Part shown: positions 33,588 to 44,809 of the stretch, one piece after another
Layout of the letters: each line of letters starts with the position of its first letter
Numbering within the stretch: position 1 is the first letter of the stretch
DNA from: Pempheris klunzingeri
Lineage: Eukaryota; Chordata; Actinopteri; Acropomatiformes; Pempheridae
Direction: 5' to 3'
Length of the DNA: 64,000 bases
NCBI RefSeq assembly: GCF_042242105.1
Contig: NC_092014.1
Location: forward strand, 697,645-761,644
Translations under genes and position numbers: made by a program
The notes under the pieces: generated by a model
Databases searched by the model: none
What the model saw: only the letters and a program-made list of their open reading frames with translations
What the model was told of the DNA's origin: nothing

Positions 33588-35141
33588 GTGCAGGCCCTCG
33601 GCATGCTCTTCTGGCACAAACACAACATCGAGAAGTCTCTGGCCGACTTGCCGAACTTCACCCCGTTTCCAGACGAGTGGACGGTGGAGGACAAGGTGCT
33701 GTTCGAACAGGCCTTCAGCTTCCACGGGAAGAGCTTCCACCGCATCCAGCAGATGGTGAGCAGCAGCTCCTCACACAGCGTGTTCATATGTACAATCATC
33801 ACTTCATTACAGTGATGGAGGCAGTGCTGGGAAGTATGGGGGGGGGCACAAGTTCGATTCTGAATGAAAATGGATTGGGTGATGCTCCCAGAATTGTTTT
33901 CTCTCTCCACCTCCGCCAACTGATGCAGAAAAAAAGGGTGTTATTTTGCTCTCTTCAAAGTCACCAGACTCCATTGACATAAACAGTCATTTTACAGGGG
34001 AGTTGCAGGTCTCTATCAGTTTGTTTGTGTGTGTTATTGTGTGACTTTGGTGTTTAAGGCCTAGATTAGATCCAACACAACATTTGTGTAGTGAAAAATA
34101 ACACAAAGAAACTAACCAGTCAAGGCAGCAGCAGACCAGACACTCCTGTGTTCTGTGAGGTAAAATCTTTGTTTTTGTGAATGGAGTCTGGTGGAGTGTG
34201 ACAATTAATTTGCTCGAGTGCTTTCCTGTGATTTATTTTAGTTTTCCTTTCTTTACTCCTCTGCTTCTGTCCAGCAGCTGAAGCCACTTGTTACTTTTCA
34301 GATTAAAGGTTTTTACATGAAAAAGACCTCAGTCGTCTTCGCTCTCGTTGGCTGTAAACTTCCCGACTTTGATCGCGTTTGTCTTTGATCAGCTGCCAGA
34401 CAAGTCCATCTCCAGCCTGGTGAAGTACTACTACTCCTGGAAGAAGACCCGCTCCAGAACCAGCCTGATGGACCGACAGGCCCGGAAACTGGCCAACAGG
34501 AACAACCAGGACGACAGGTAGAGACTCACGGGGGGGGGCTCACCGTGCAGAGAGGGAAAAACAGAACAAAGCGTTAAAGCGGCCTGAGACGAGCAGGCTG
34601 AGCTGTGGGTTCATTCTTTACTCTGACCCCCAGTGGATCCAGTCCAGTCAAACTTTATTTAGAAAGCACAGTCAGAGCACCAGACAACAGGAAGTTACAC
34701 GGCCGAGAAGACCAAGCAGTAATAGAAAGAGCAGGACAAGTCAGGGAATACAAATGAGGTCCGAGCCGTGATTTTCAGTCAGGCGGCGTGGGGGCAGCCT
34801 AACATTCAGAGTCCGGAGCTTCAGCCTGGACGCTGGGCCGACCAGAAGCAGGACGTGGGGCTGGAGCCCATTCAGTGAACTGGAGACAGAAAATAAAACT
34901 GCAAACATCCAGTCAGGCTGAGCTGAGAGCAGCTAAAAGACAACAGCTGGATCTGATCACTTTAGATAAGGACAGGAGGAGGACAGGAGGAGGACAGGAG
35001 GAGGACAGGAGGAGGACAGGACTTCATCGGACTCTGGGCCAAGCTGGAATGTCCTGATTCGATGCCACTGAGGAGGTTCACACACAGAAAAACATCCAAA
35101 CACATTTAAAAGTGTGAATAAGAACTCTCTCTCTCTCTCTG

Positions 35142-35172
<31 letters not shown>

Positions 35173-38100
35173 GTGTCTCTCTCTGTGTCTCTCTGTGTCT
35201 CTCTCTCTCTGTCTCTCGGCTGTTTTTGTTGTCGTTACCGTAGCGACGAGGAGATGGAGGCCAACCCCATCGAGGCCAACGACAGTGACTACGACCCCAA
35301 CAAGGAAGCCAAGAAAGAGGTATGTGACCTCACGGGGTCATGGGTCACACTGTGCTCTAATGTGGCTACGTCACCATGGTAACTGATGATTGTTGACGTT
35401 CAGTGTTGGACTCTAGCATCGCGTTGCCATGGAGACCCACAGCATTCAGTGGAAAACCTGTAATGTTAACGCTCATGACGAGGCTCAGCGGGTACAGACC
35501 TCTGAGGGTCAGGGTGCTGTGGTGGCTCCTGATTGGCTGCTCCTGATTGGCTGCTCCTGATTGGCTGCTCCTGATTGGCTGCTCCTGATTGGCTGCTGAG
35601 CAGAGAATCTGCTCCATTTTCAAAGTCAATGTTTTCCAGAGTAAAATCCCTGTTTTAGTGAATAGAAGGGCTGTTTGTGGTTAAACCAAAAGGATCTTCC
35701 AGGTTACTGGAGGTGTCCTTTAAATGAAGGTGTAAACTATTTAATTATTTCTCTGAACAACTTCAGCTATTCACCAGTGTTCAGTCAGTGGGCCTCAGGA
35801 CTCGTCAGCTAACGGCCGTCTGTCCTTCCTCTCCAGCAGAACCAGGTGGAGCCGGTGGTGCCGGGCTCTAAGGTGGCTCTGGGCCGGCGGGAGCACCAGA
35901 CCCTGCAGCACCGACACCACCAGCGATCCCGCTGCCGCCCCCCCAAAGGCATGTACCTGACCCAGGAGGACGTGGTGGCCGTGTCCTGCAGCGCCTCCGC
36001 CGCCAACACCCTCCTCCGTCAGCTGGACATGGAGCTGGTTTCCCTCAAGAGACAGGTAGGAGTCCTCCTCCTCCTGCTCCTCCTCCTGCTCCTCCTCCTC
36101 CTCCTCCTCCTCCTGACAAAACTGAGGCAGAATGAAAAAGAAAATGTAAATCAGGCCATTAATCCTCCATCATCCAGGTTTGAGTAGATCTGGGTGAGGA
36201 AGAGTAGGTGAACATCTGAGACATGGTGCTCGTACCTTCAGGGTTATCACTAGAACCTCCTTCTGAGAACAGAACCTCATAGAGAACCTGTCTGTTCTAA
36301 GGTTCCTTCAGTCTCTCAGTGATCCACTGACAGTCTGAACATCCAGGGGTTCATCCTCTGCAGACAGGAGCTGCCGTCTGAACATCCAGGGGTTCATCCT
36401 CTGCAGACAGGAGCTGCTTAGTTTTAATGGTGCTGACCCCCCAGCGGACTCACTCAGAACAGGAACATGATGAGATGGAACCAGGACACATTTTAACAGG
36501 ACTAGTCAAAAGATGGCGTCACAGCAGCCTGACTGTGAGTCCCTTCACAAAGGCCTCTGCTGCTTCAGGTTAGCTGGTTAGTGTGGTAGTTAGTGGTCTG
36601 GTAGTTAGTGGTCTGGTAGTTAGTGGTCTGGCTTTAGTCGGCGTTAATCAAAGATGGCTGATTGATATGTTCCGCTGGGCCGCTAACGAAGGAGAGGAAG
36701 ATACAAACTAAAGGAGTCCTCTTCATCATTCCACAACGCTCAGTGAGGAAATAAAAACCTTTCTGTTTTTTAATCCCCCTCCAGCAGAAGATGAGCGTCG
36801 AACCAAACCAAACAATCTTACCAAGAGGGCCATTTAGTAGCTTCTCTGGAGCTTTCTACTGTGTCACTGCTTCTGATACTGAACATGTTTCATTCAGTTT
36901 CTCCGAGAACTTTAAAAGCATCCTGTTGACTGAAAGACGTCCGGACAGTGTGCTGAGGCGGTCAAAAGCTCTGGGCCTTCAGTGAGAGGGATTAACAGTG
37001 AGGACAGATGAGAGACACCTACAAACCATCTCATCAGCGTTAGCGTTAGCGTTAGCCTGTTGTCGTCAGAGCCAAGACAGTCTCAGAGTTTGTTTTATTC
37101 TGCTGAAGAAAACTTTATCGACAGAAACTCACCAAACAGCCAGAGAAGCTCACTGATCCTCACTCCTCAGCTGTGGACGGACAGTGTTTGAACTCAGGTG
37201 AGAGCAGGTGTGTGTTCAGGTGAAAGACCCCTGAGTCGTCCTGTGTGATGCCTGTCCAAAATCCTGCTCTGCCCCCTGGTGGTGACTCCTGTGAGGAGCA
37301 GGAGGGGAAACACTGCTGTTTTCTGTGTTTGCTGTTTTTGTTTTGTATTTTCTTAGTTTTCAGTAGATTTCAGTGTGTTTTCAGTGTGTTTTCAGTGTGT
37401 TTTCAGTATATTTCAGTGTGTTTCAGTGTGTTTTCAGTATATTTCAGTGTGTTTTCAGTATATTTCAGTGTGTTTTCAGTGTGTTTTCAGTATATTTCAG
37501 TGTGTTTTCAGTGTGTTTTCAGTATATTTCAGTGTGCTTCAGTGTGCTTCCTGCTAGTCTAGCTCGACCTCAGCAGGGTGTTTCTGTGTTTCAGGTGCAG
37601 AACGCCAAACAGATGAACAGCGGCCTGAAACACATGCTGGACTCCGGGATCGAAGAGTTCAGGCTTCCTGAGGTACGAAGCTCAACATTAAACATGTCGT
37701 CCCTTCATCTGAAAGTGTAACTGCACCATTAACCTCCGTTATTAGTACTTTGAAGTGTGCTCTGAAGTACTTTAAAGTACTTTGAAGTGCTCTGAAGTGC
37801 TCTGAAGTACTCTGAAGTACTTTAAAGTACTCTGAAGTACTCGTACAGACTGAGATGACACTTTTCTCTCCACAGTCGGTTCTGTGGATGCTCTGTGTAA
37901 ACGTGTTGACCTCTTTGTTCCCGTAGTGTAACCAGAAGGTGAACGCCCGCTGGACCACAGACGAGCAGCTCCTGGCGGTTCAAGGTGAGCTCCGTCACTG
38001 CAGGTGACCAGGAAACAGCTTCTCCGACCCAAACAAACAGATATGATGGAGAATCATCTGAAGTCCTCAACTTCTCCCCAGACGCACCAGATAAAAGATC

Positions 38101-39509
38101 TTCTGCTGTGTGTTTTGGTCCTTCAGGTGTCAGGAAATACGGAAAAGACTTCCAGGCCATCGCCGACGTCATCGGTAACAAGACGGTGGGCCAGGTGAAG
38201 AACTTCTTTGTGAACTACCGCCGGAGGTTCAACCTGGACGAGGTGCTGCAGGAGTGGGAGGCCGAGCAGGGAACACGAGCTCCCAACGGAGACAGCGCCA
38301 CCTCTGGAGAGGAGGGGAAGAACAGCTCCACCACTCCGTCAGGGAAGAGCACCGACGAAGAGGACGAAGAGGTGAGACGCTAAACCGCTCAGAGTGTCTG
38401 ATCACTTTTATATTTATAGAGTTCAGACAGATTTCAGATGTTTGTCTCCATGTTTTTGTAAACACAGTTGGCGTTTAGTCCAGTGACTGTGTGACTGGGG
38501 GGGGGGGGGCATTTATTGAACAACAACCCTAGTACTTAAATATGAACTTTAAGAACTTTAATACTATGTGAAAGAAGCTGCAAAAGCAGATAAAACAGCC
38601 ACAGGATGCAGTCCAGCAAACTCTCTAATTATTCATCCAGCTGTGTCTCACAAGAGACTGAACCTGGTTCCTGATGGCCATTTTACTCTGGTGGTTATTA
38701 AATAAACCTCCAGCAGCACCAGTGGACTTCATGTCCTGCTGAACCCTGAAACATCGACATGATTTCTATACCTGGCAGCTCTGTCGTTAAATAAAGTGAA
38801 CTGAACTAAAAAGAAGGGTAATCAAGTCATTTAGAAAATGTTCTCTGATTAAAGGTCTGAAACATTCAGATCGACAGTTCAAATCAAAGTTTTTAGGAGC
38901 CTTTAAGGAGAAAATGAAATATTTCTGTCCAACATTAGAGAGCAGGCAGAGACCGTCACCCATCTTCAGAGGCCTCTGGACGTCAGCGGATGTTAATGTG
39001 ACATACGGGAGATAACGAGTCACTTTGATGAAGTTTGAATGTTCTCATTCACTCTCAGCGCTAGAATGTTTTTTTATGTGAGTTCCCTTTATGGCCCCGC
39101 CTTCTCGTCTCTGCAGGGTCAGGTGACCTCCTCAGGTGCGTCTCCCGCTGCCTCCTCTTCTTCTTCAGCTCAGATTCCGGTGACGTCCAGCGCCGCCGCC
39201 TCCTCCTCCTCCTCTCTTCACCAGCCCCCTCCCCTCCTGCGGCCCTCCCTTCCGGCCACGCCCTCCCTGCACCGCCAGCCGCCGCCCCTCCAGCAGCAGG
39301 CCCGTTTCCTGCAGCCCCGTCCCACCCTGCAGCAGCCTCCGCCGCTCATCCGCCCCTCCAACCCCCTGCCGCCCCGCCTCAACCCCCGCCCACCCGCTCC
39401 CATGACCCTCTGCGGCAACCCGGGGGGGTCGGGTCCAAGCTCCACCCAGCAGCCCCCTGGCCTGGCGGTCCACCAATCAGAGACGTCCTCGTCTTCCTCC
39501 CTCCACTAA
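31297..39509 (+). CDS. rcor3: rcor3, REST corepressor 3 (CoREST family)
   Basis: Nuclear scaffold of LSD1/HDAC corepressor complexes. Twelve coding exons: 31297-31420, 31522-31578, 32601-32678, 32794-32846, 33594-33755, 34393-34517, 35244-35319, 35837-36055, 37595-37672, 37927-37984, 38127-38371 and 39117-39509. Lengths sum to 1,668 nt, or 555 residues plus stop. The start [20 protein letters not shown] matches RCOR3 rather than RCOR1 or RCOR2. ELM2 is near residues 45-130 ([34 protein letters not shown]). SANT1 is near 133-178 ([20 protein letters not shown]) and SANT2 near 330-380 ([20 protein letters not shown]). Between them lies the LSD1-binding linker ([32 protein letters not shown]). 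The last exon is proline-rich ([20 protein letters not shown]) and ends SSSSSLH, as RCOR3 does. The gene is divergent from kcnh1 and lies upstream of traf5 in the same orientation. Confidence 0.96.
31652..31730. repeat. (CA)n microsatellite in rcor3 intron 2
   Basis: About 39 CA dinucleotides, beginning about 75 bp after the exon 2 donor. Confidence 0.97.
33076..33438. mobile_element. Mosaic palindromic MITE in rcor3 intron 4
   Basis: Left end is the CACCAGACTCCATTGACAAA subtype; right side is the foldback subtype (TAAAATCCCTGTTTTAGTGA, GGATCTTCCAGGTCTCTCTC, TCAGTGGATCAAACAAGCTC). Confidence 0.78.
33523..33592 (+). repeat. (TG)n tract abutting the rcor3 exon 5 splice acceptor
   Basis: About 34 TG dinucleotides with one GC interruption run directly into TGTGCAG at 33587-33593, the acceptor of exon 5. 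The usual C/T-rich tract is absent. Confidence 0.95.
33594..34517 (+). CDS. rcor3: rcor3 exons 5-6: end of ELM2 and SANT1
   Basis: Exon 5 (33594-33755) encodes [20 protein letters not shown] and [20 protein letters not shown], ending IQQM. Exon 6 (34393-34517) encodes [20 protein letters not shown] and [14 protein letters not shown]. Together they hold the C-terminal ELM2 helix used for HDAC binding in this family and all of SANT1. The acceptor of exon 5 directly follows a TG repeat of about 68 bp with almost no conventional polypyrimidine tract. Confidence 0.94.
33962..34193. mobile_element. Palindromic MITE in rcor3 intron 5
   Basis: Ends CACCAGACTCCATTGACATA and GTGAATGGAGTCTGGTG, inner arms present, about 232 bp; one of the better-preserved copies. 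Confidence 0.8.
34971..35023. repeat. GGACAGGAGGA 12-bp repeat
   Basis: Four to five units of GACAGGAGGAGG in rcor3 intron 6. Confidence 0.9.
35125..35219. repeat. (CT)n / CTCTGTGT microsatellite before rcor3 exon 7
   Basis: Long CTCTCT tract with GTGTCT insertions ending about 25 bp before the exon 7 acceptor, where it may add to the polypyrimidine tract. Confidence 0.93.
35531..35600. repeat. 14-bp GATTGGCTGCTCCT repeat, 5 units
   Basis: Five tandem copies; the reverse strand reads AGCCAATCAGG, again an NF-Y-type CCAAT site. It lies in rcor3 intron 7 and is unrelated in sequence to arrays A and B apart from the CCAATCAG core. Confidence 0.93.
35837..36055 (+). CDS. rcor3: rcor3 exon 8: LSD1-interacting linker, tandem CAGCAG acceptor
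   Basis: Encodes [20 protein letters not shown], then [17 protein letters not shown] and [14 protein letters not shown], the start of the coiled coil between the SANT domains. The acceptor is CAGCAG at 35834-35839, so splicing can start at 35837 or 35840, adding or omitting one Gln after KKE. Both choices keep the frame. Confidence 0.9.
36062..36114. repeat. (CTC)n trinucleotide repeat
   Basis: CTCCTC and CTGCTC units immediately after the rcor3 exon 8 donor. Confidence 0.9.
37358..37552. repeat. CAGTGTGTTTTCAGTATATTT minisatellite
   Basis: Alternating TTTTCAGTGTG and TTTCAGTATA units of 10-13 bp in rcor3 intron 8, ending about 40 bp upstream of exon 9. Confidence 0.92.
37740..37846. repeat. 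TACTTTGAAGTGCTCTGAAG repeat
   Basis: About ten imperfect 10-bp units (CTCTGAAGTA, CTTTGAAGTG, CTTTAAAGTA) in rcor3 intron 9. Confidence 0.88.
39117..39509 (+). CDS. rcor3: rcor3 last coding exon, Ser- and Pro-rich C-terminal tail
   Basis: Begins [15 protein letters not shown] after acceptor CTGCAG and ends at TAA 39507-39509. It contains [40 protein letters not shown] and a terminal SSSSSLH, all RCOR3 hallmarks. It is a low-complexity, probably disordered tail. The run of TCC/TCT serine codons near its start is repeat-like and may vary in length between individuals. Confidence 0.93.
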   Translation, partial: GQVTSSGASPAASSSSSAQIPVTSSAAASSSSSLHQPPPLLRPSLPATPSLHRQPPPLQQQARFLQPRPTLQQPPPLIRPSNPLPPRLNPRPPAPMTLCGNPGGSGPSSTQQPPGLAVHQSETSSSSSLH

Positions 39510-42204
39510 CGTCAAGTTTCCGATGAAGAGACGGAGGAAAGAAAATATTCACTCTGAAGCTGCTGCTGCGTTCAGGTCCTGTGGGAAAATCTGGGACTTT
39601 ATTCTTCAAACGACAGATTTTCACTGGTTCTCGTCAGCTTTTCTACTCCTGTCAGACGTGAACATAAAGGTGACACATTTACACAAAACTAAATCCAAAA
39701 TCCAAATCTGTGTCAAATCTTATTATTCGGCGAACAAAATTTTAGGGCTTGAAGTTTGTCTTTCCCACAGAACTTAACACAAAGCGTACCTGCCGGTCGA
39801 TGGACACCTGGTTTTCAAAGGTTTTGTAAAAGAGTTTGATCAGAAGTCATTGAGTCTATTAAGGCAGAGATATGTGGCGTCCCACAGGGTCCAACTCTGG
39901 GTCCCGTCTTATTCTCCATCGTTTTGCATTAAACCAGAAACGCCCTCAAATGGACAACATCTCAAAGCCAGTCTCACAAGCAGCTCAGTAGATACTAAAA
40001 ACTGGATGTGGGATTATTTTCTACGGCTGAATAAAATAATCCCAAATTACTTTGAATTTGGAACTTGAACCGTTGTTTCTTACATTAAGAAGCTCAACCT
40101 TTTAGTTGATTTCATTGTTACTGTCGTCTTTATACCTCTCTTGTAGATCTTTAGTTCCAGAACTGAAGATCTCAACAAGCACCGGCTGTACTGGTGTAAA
40201 GGTATATGGAAAAAATATACCTGCTCCCCAGAGGACGAACCCTTTTGATTATAATTACTCTCAAGTCAAGTCAGTCTTATTTATAGAGCCACAATCATTT
40301 ACAAACTGTGCTGCACATGACCTTAAAGCCTGGATTCAAGTCAGGAAAAAGTTGAGACTGGTAGTTTTCTGTTAAAAGAATCAGATCTGATCCCAACTGC
40401 CAACATATTAATCCTTCTCTGTCCGTCTGGTTCCAACTGAAGACATAAATCTTTAATTACAGCTCACAAATTTATAGCTTTGTGTCTAAAGGTGCAGTCT
40501 GTAGGATTTATTGGCAGAAATGGAATTATAAAGTTCAGAACTGTGTTTTCAGTAGTCGTGCTGTTATTTTGCACAAGAAAAAGCAAAAGGAGAACGCATC
40601 CTTGTGGGCCACCGTAGCTTCTCAGAAGCGAGGGGTGAGGTGAGGGGATTCAGCTGGTTGTAACCTACAACCTCATGGCTGGATGCCACTAAATCCTACA
40701 GACTGCACCTTTAACAGTCATTTCCTAAAACAGCTGCTGACTGTAGTTTCTGAGGACAGAGGAAGAATATCACAGTTCACAGTCTGAGTCTGAAAATATC
40801 GAACATCAGCAGACTTTTGCTTCAATGTCGTGTAACGCTGTGTTCGCGCTACTAGCTAAAGCTAAGCGGCCGAGCGTGGCGGCTACATTGACGACGCTGA
40901 GGTGGTGCTGAAGCGCTTGATAACGCCGTTATCGTCACGGGCTTGTGCACCTATTAATTTATCTTTACCAGCAAGTAAACATGATTCAGTAGAAATACAC
41001 AGAAGCTAATGTTAGCTAGCATAGCGTCTGCTAGCTGAGTAACACACTACCACAACTTGCAATTGTGAATTAAAAATGTACATTACATTACGAGACGTGT
41101 GTATTTTGGTTGTTAATGTAGCTCAGGGAGCTGCTAACAGCAGGAGTGAAGCTAAAGCCTCTGATTGGTTGATGCTCTTCAGGCCAGCTCAGCTTTACTT
41201 GCAGCGCGTCACGCCGTCAGGTAGCGACAAGCTTCGGGCAGATTGTCGCCTCGTGTTGCAGCTTCCATTGAAAAGCTCGTATTGTGAACACAGCGTTACT
41301 GTCGTCAACCAACATGGCGGCGTGTCCATGGTAACGGGCGTCGAATAACCTCCCCGACAGCCACGATGTTTGTGCGACAGATGGAGATCAAACCGAGGGC
41401 CTCTGTGTCGTGGACAGTCTGCGTCCATCCGGTCAGCCGTCAGTCGGTGGTTAAACGACTGTACGTCGGCTTTTTCCGTTGATTTGATGCTTTTTGAAAA
41501 CACTACAGCTTCACCCAGACGTCCTTCAGTCTGCGTAACAACGTCTGCATCCCCTCACTGTTCTGTTCTGTTCATGGTTCTGTTCTCTTCATGGTTCTGT
41601 TGTTCGGCTGGATTTTCTCTGAGTGGCTGTTTTTCCACAGGAAGCTGAAAACCTAAATTTCTTCATCATCTGAACAAATGTGCCGTCAGTCTTGTCATTA
41701 TTTATTCTTCCTCTTCCTGGTGCTACCACTTTGGACTTGGTGTAAAAAAAGAAGAAAAATCATTGTGAAAGTGCTCTTAACGCTTTTCGGACACTCGTGT
41801 ATCACGGCATTAAATGTAACTGGAATCATAGAGTCCTTTGAGTTTCAGTAGAACTTGTAAAATATATTGCTGTAAAGGTGAAGCTGCTGTGTCTCTGTTC
41901 TCATTAAAAACTACATTTGTACCATCGCACTGTTTCCATAGTTCAGTTTTCATAGGCAACTTTATTTATACGTCACATCTCATTCAGAAAAAGACCTTCT
42001 GAGGTCACAGCCTCAGAAATAAAGCTTCAGACTACAGCCAACACATGAGTAAGAGTCAATTCATAACAAACGTTAACACAAGACAGTTTTCATAACGAGC
42101 AGGTTTAGACTCACCTTTAACAGGTAGAAACCTCCACCAGAACCCAGCTCCTTCTGCTGCACCGATGGACTGAGAGAGAGGGAGAGAGGAGGGAGACGGC
42201 TATT
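39510..42204. other. rcor3 3' region and rcor3-traf5 intergenic sequence
   Basis: Probably contains the rcor3 3' UTR, whose end I cannot place. A short LINE relic encoding VPQGPTLGPVLFSI lies near 39875-39930. The interval 40487-40713 is a TIR element. The rest, to about 42200, shows no gene; open frames here are short and have no recognisable domains. Confidence 0.5.
40487..40713. mobile_element. TIR MITE (AAGGTGCAGTCTGTAGGATT family)
   Basis: Perfect 22-bp-class terminal inverted repeats: AAGGTGCAGTCTGTAGGATT at the left and AATCCTACAGACTGCACCTT at the right, flanked by TA on both sides. About 227 bp, non-coding. A degraded relative (AAAGGTGCAGTGTGTTAGAT) starts near 62934. Confidence 0.88.
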
Positions 42205-42210
42205 CAAAGC

Positions 42211-42442
42211 CACCAGACTCCATTCACAGAAGCAGTCATTTTACCCCACAGAACACAGGAGCTGCTGGTCTGCTGCTGCCTCGACGGGTTAGTTTATTTA
42301 TGTTAGTGTGTTAAAAAAATACTGTGGCGGATCTGAATGAATCGTTTAAAACACCAAAGTCGTCCAATAACACAAATAAACTAAATGATCATGAACAGGA
42401 AGTCCGGTGTAAAATCACTGTTTTTGTCAATGGAGTCTGGTG
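42211..42442. mobile_element. Palindromic MITE upstream of traf5 (copy 1)
   Basis: Ends GCCACCAGACTCCATT and AATGGAGTCTGGTGGC are perfect inverted repeats. The right flank (TGAAGAGAACAGCTGCTTCT) resembles the right flank of the copy at 43414-43660. Confidence 0.82.
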
Positions 42443-42854
42443 GCTGTGAAGAGAACAGCTGCTTCTATATGATATTGTACAAACAGGTCTCATGTTACAT
42501 GTATGGAAAATGTTAATGTGCAAAGTAAGCGCAGTGTGGCTGTGGTGGAGTACAGACATGTAATCAGTGCTTCTGATCTGTCAGAATATGAACAGGAGCA
42601 TGGCTGTCCTGTACCGGTTTGGACTTGAATGCAGTGTTTCTGCAGAGGGGTGAGTCACTGCACTCCCCCAGCGGGCTGCAGCAGGTTGCTGATGCTCACT
42701 CACTTCCTGCTGTGAGGATTTCCTCTTCCGCTGCGGCTGCTGTATCGACCACAGATAATCGATCCTCATCGGTCATATCGCTCCGTGAATGTTTGGAGGA
42801 CCGGACAGAGTCCTCACAGTGCAGGTAAGACAAGAATCTGGGATGAGCCCGCGC

Positions 42855-42855
42855 C

Positions 42856-42894
<39 letters not shown>

Positions 42895-42994
42895 AGAAAG
42901 TGAAAGTAAAAACTCTCCGGTCTTAAACCCGCTCAGAGGGGGAATAAAGGCTGTTTGAGAGGTTCAGATGCAGAAAAACTGTGTGTGTGTGTGT

Positions 42995-43033
<39 letters not shown>

Positions 43034-43062
43034 CGTGCGTGTGTGCGCGCGCGCGCGCGTGG
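42855..43062. repeat. (TG)n microsatellites upstream of traf5
   Basis: Two TG runs (42858-42892 and 42979-43060), the second passing into GCGTGC and (GC)n. Confidence 0.94.
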
Positions 43063-43413
43063 GCATCATCAGCACGTGCGATGCCTCTGACAGGAGCCGC
43101 TCTGATAACGTGTGTTACTTCAGGTGCTTTTTATCTGTACCTCCTACCACCTATATAAGTATATATTTATATATATATATTTATATTTATAGGTATGAAT
43201 GTTGGTATCAGCGTCTTAAAAACAGAAACAGATCTAATCCTAGATTTCCATCCGGTGTGGGGCTTCATGCTGTTTCCTTGTTTCACTCAAACACAGAAAA
43301 ATGTTCATGATTAACTGTTTTAACTGTTAAACAAAGACAAGAAATCAGCGAAATGGTTAAAAATATTGATATTGCTTAAACAGGATGTAAAGAGAGGGGG
43401 GGGGCACCAGGCC

Positions 43414-43660
43414 CACCAGACTCCATTGAGGAAAACAGTCATTTTCCCTCACAGAACACAGGAGCGGCCCGTCTACCGCTGCCCCAATCATGTAGTTTGC
43501 TTTTGTTATTGTGTGTTGCACAAATATTCTGTCGGATCCGAAATAACCCTTTAAAACACCGAAGTCACCCAATAATACAGAGAAACTAATCGATCGAGAA
43601 CAGCAGCTGAACAGCAGCTCCGGTGTAAAATTACTGTTTTTGTCAATGGAGTCTGGTGGC
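43414..43660. mobile_element. Palindromic MITE upstream of traf5 (copy 2)
   Basis: CACCAGACTCCATTGAGGAA at the left, TTGTCAATGGAGTCTGGTGG at the right. It ends about 190 bp before the traf5 start codon. Confidence 0.82.
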
Positions 43661-43846
43661 TTTGAAGAGAGCGATATAACAGCTGTTTCTATTTCACTGA
43701 GCAGCTTGATATAATATTCCACCATCATATGCTAATGTGCAAAGTGACGTTAGTTTGGCTGTAGTGGAGGAAGTGGGACACCCCTGCATCAGTAGATATA
43801 ATCTAGTGATGCTCACCACGAGTTTCTGGGTCCAGTCTGCAGAATC

Positions 43847-44777
43847 ATGGCCTCAGCAGACGCACCGCTGGGAGGATCTGAGGCGTCCAGTCTGCAGGCC
43901 GAGGAGTCCACGAGGAGGCTGAGGTCGACGGGCGCCGTGGCCTCCTGGGAGTCAGAGCTCACCTCCGTCCAGCACTCCCTGAAGTTCGTGTTGCCGCTGA
44001 AGGAGGAGTTCGTTTGTCCGGTCTGCAGAGGAGTCGTTCTCAACCCTCAGCAGAACTCCTGTGGACACATCTACTGCTTCCTCTGTCTCCAAGGACTGCT
44101 GTAGGAGCCAGTCCGCCTTAAAACACACTCTCACTGACTCAGTCCGCCTTAAAACACACTCTCACTGACTCAGTCCGCCTTAAAACACACTCTCACTGAC
44201 TCAGTCCGCCTTAAAACACAATCACACTGACTCAGTCCGCCTTAAAACACACTCTCACTGACTCAGTCCGCCTTAAAACACACTCTCACTGACTCAGTCC
44301 GCCTTAAAACACACTCTCACTGACTCAGTCCGCCTTAAAACACAATCACACTGACTCAGTCCGCCTTAAAACACAATCACACTGACTCAGTCCGCCTTAA
44401 AACACACTCTCACTGACTCAGTCCGCCTTAAAACACAATCACACTGACTCAGTCCGCCTTAAAACACAATCACACTGACTCAGTCCGCCTTAAAACACAA
44501 TCACACTGTCTCAGTCCGCCTTAAAACACAATCACACTGTCTCAGTCCGCCTTAAAACACAATCACACTGACAGACTTTGTGTTTCAGGGAGGGGTCGTC
44601 TCCATCCAGCCCCGTGTGTCCGGTGGAGGGAGCTGTGATCACACCAGCTGAGGTCAGCACACACACACACACACTCACACACTCACTGTAATTATATAAT
44701 TATGATTTTCTCATAAAGAATTTACTTCTATTTCATACTTTTTAAAACTCATTAATGACTTCTGACGACATAATCTA

Positions 44778-44809
<32 letters not shown>

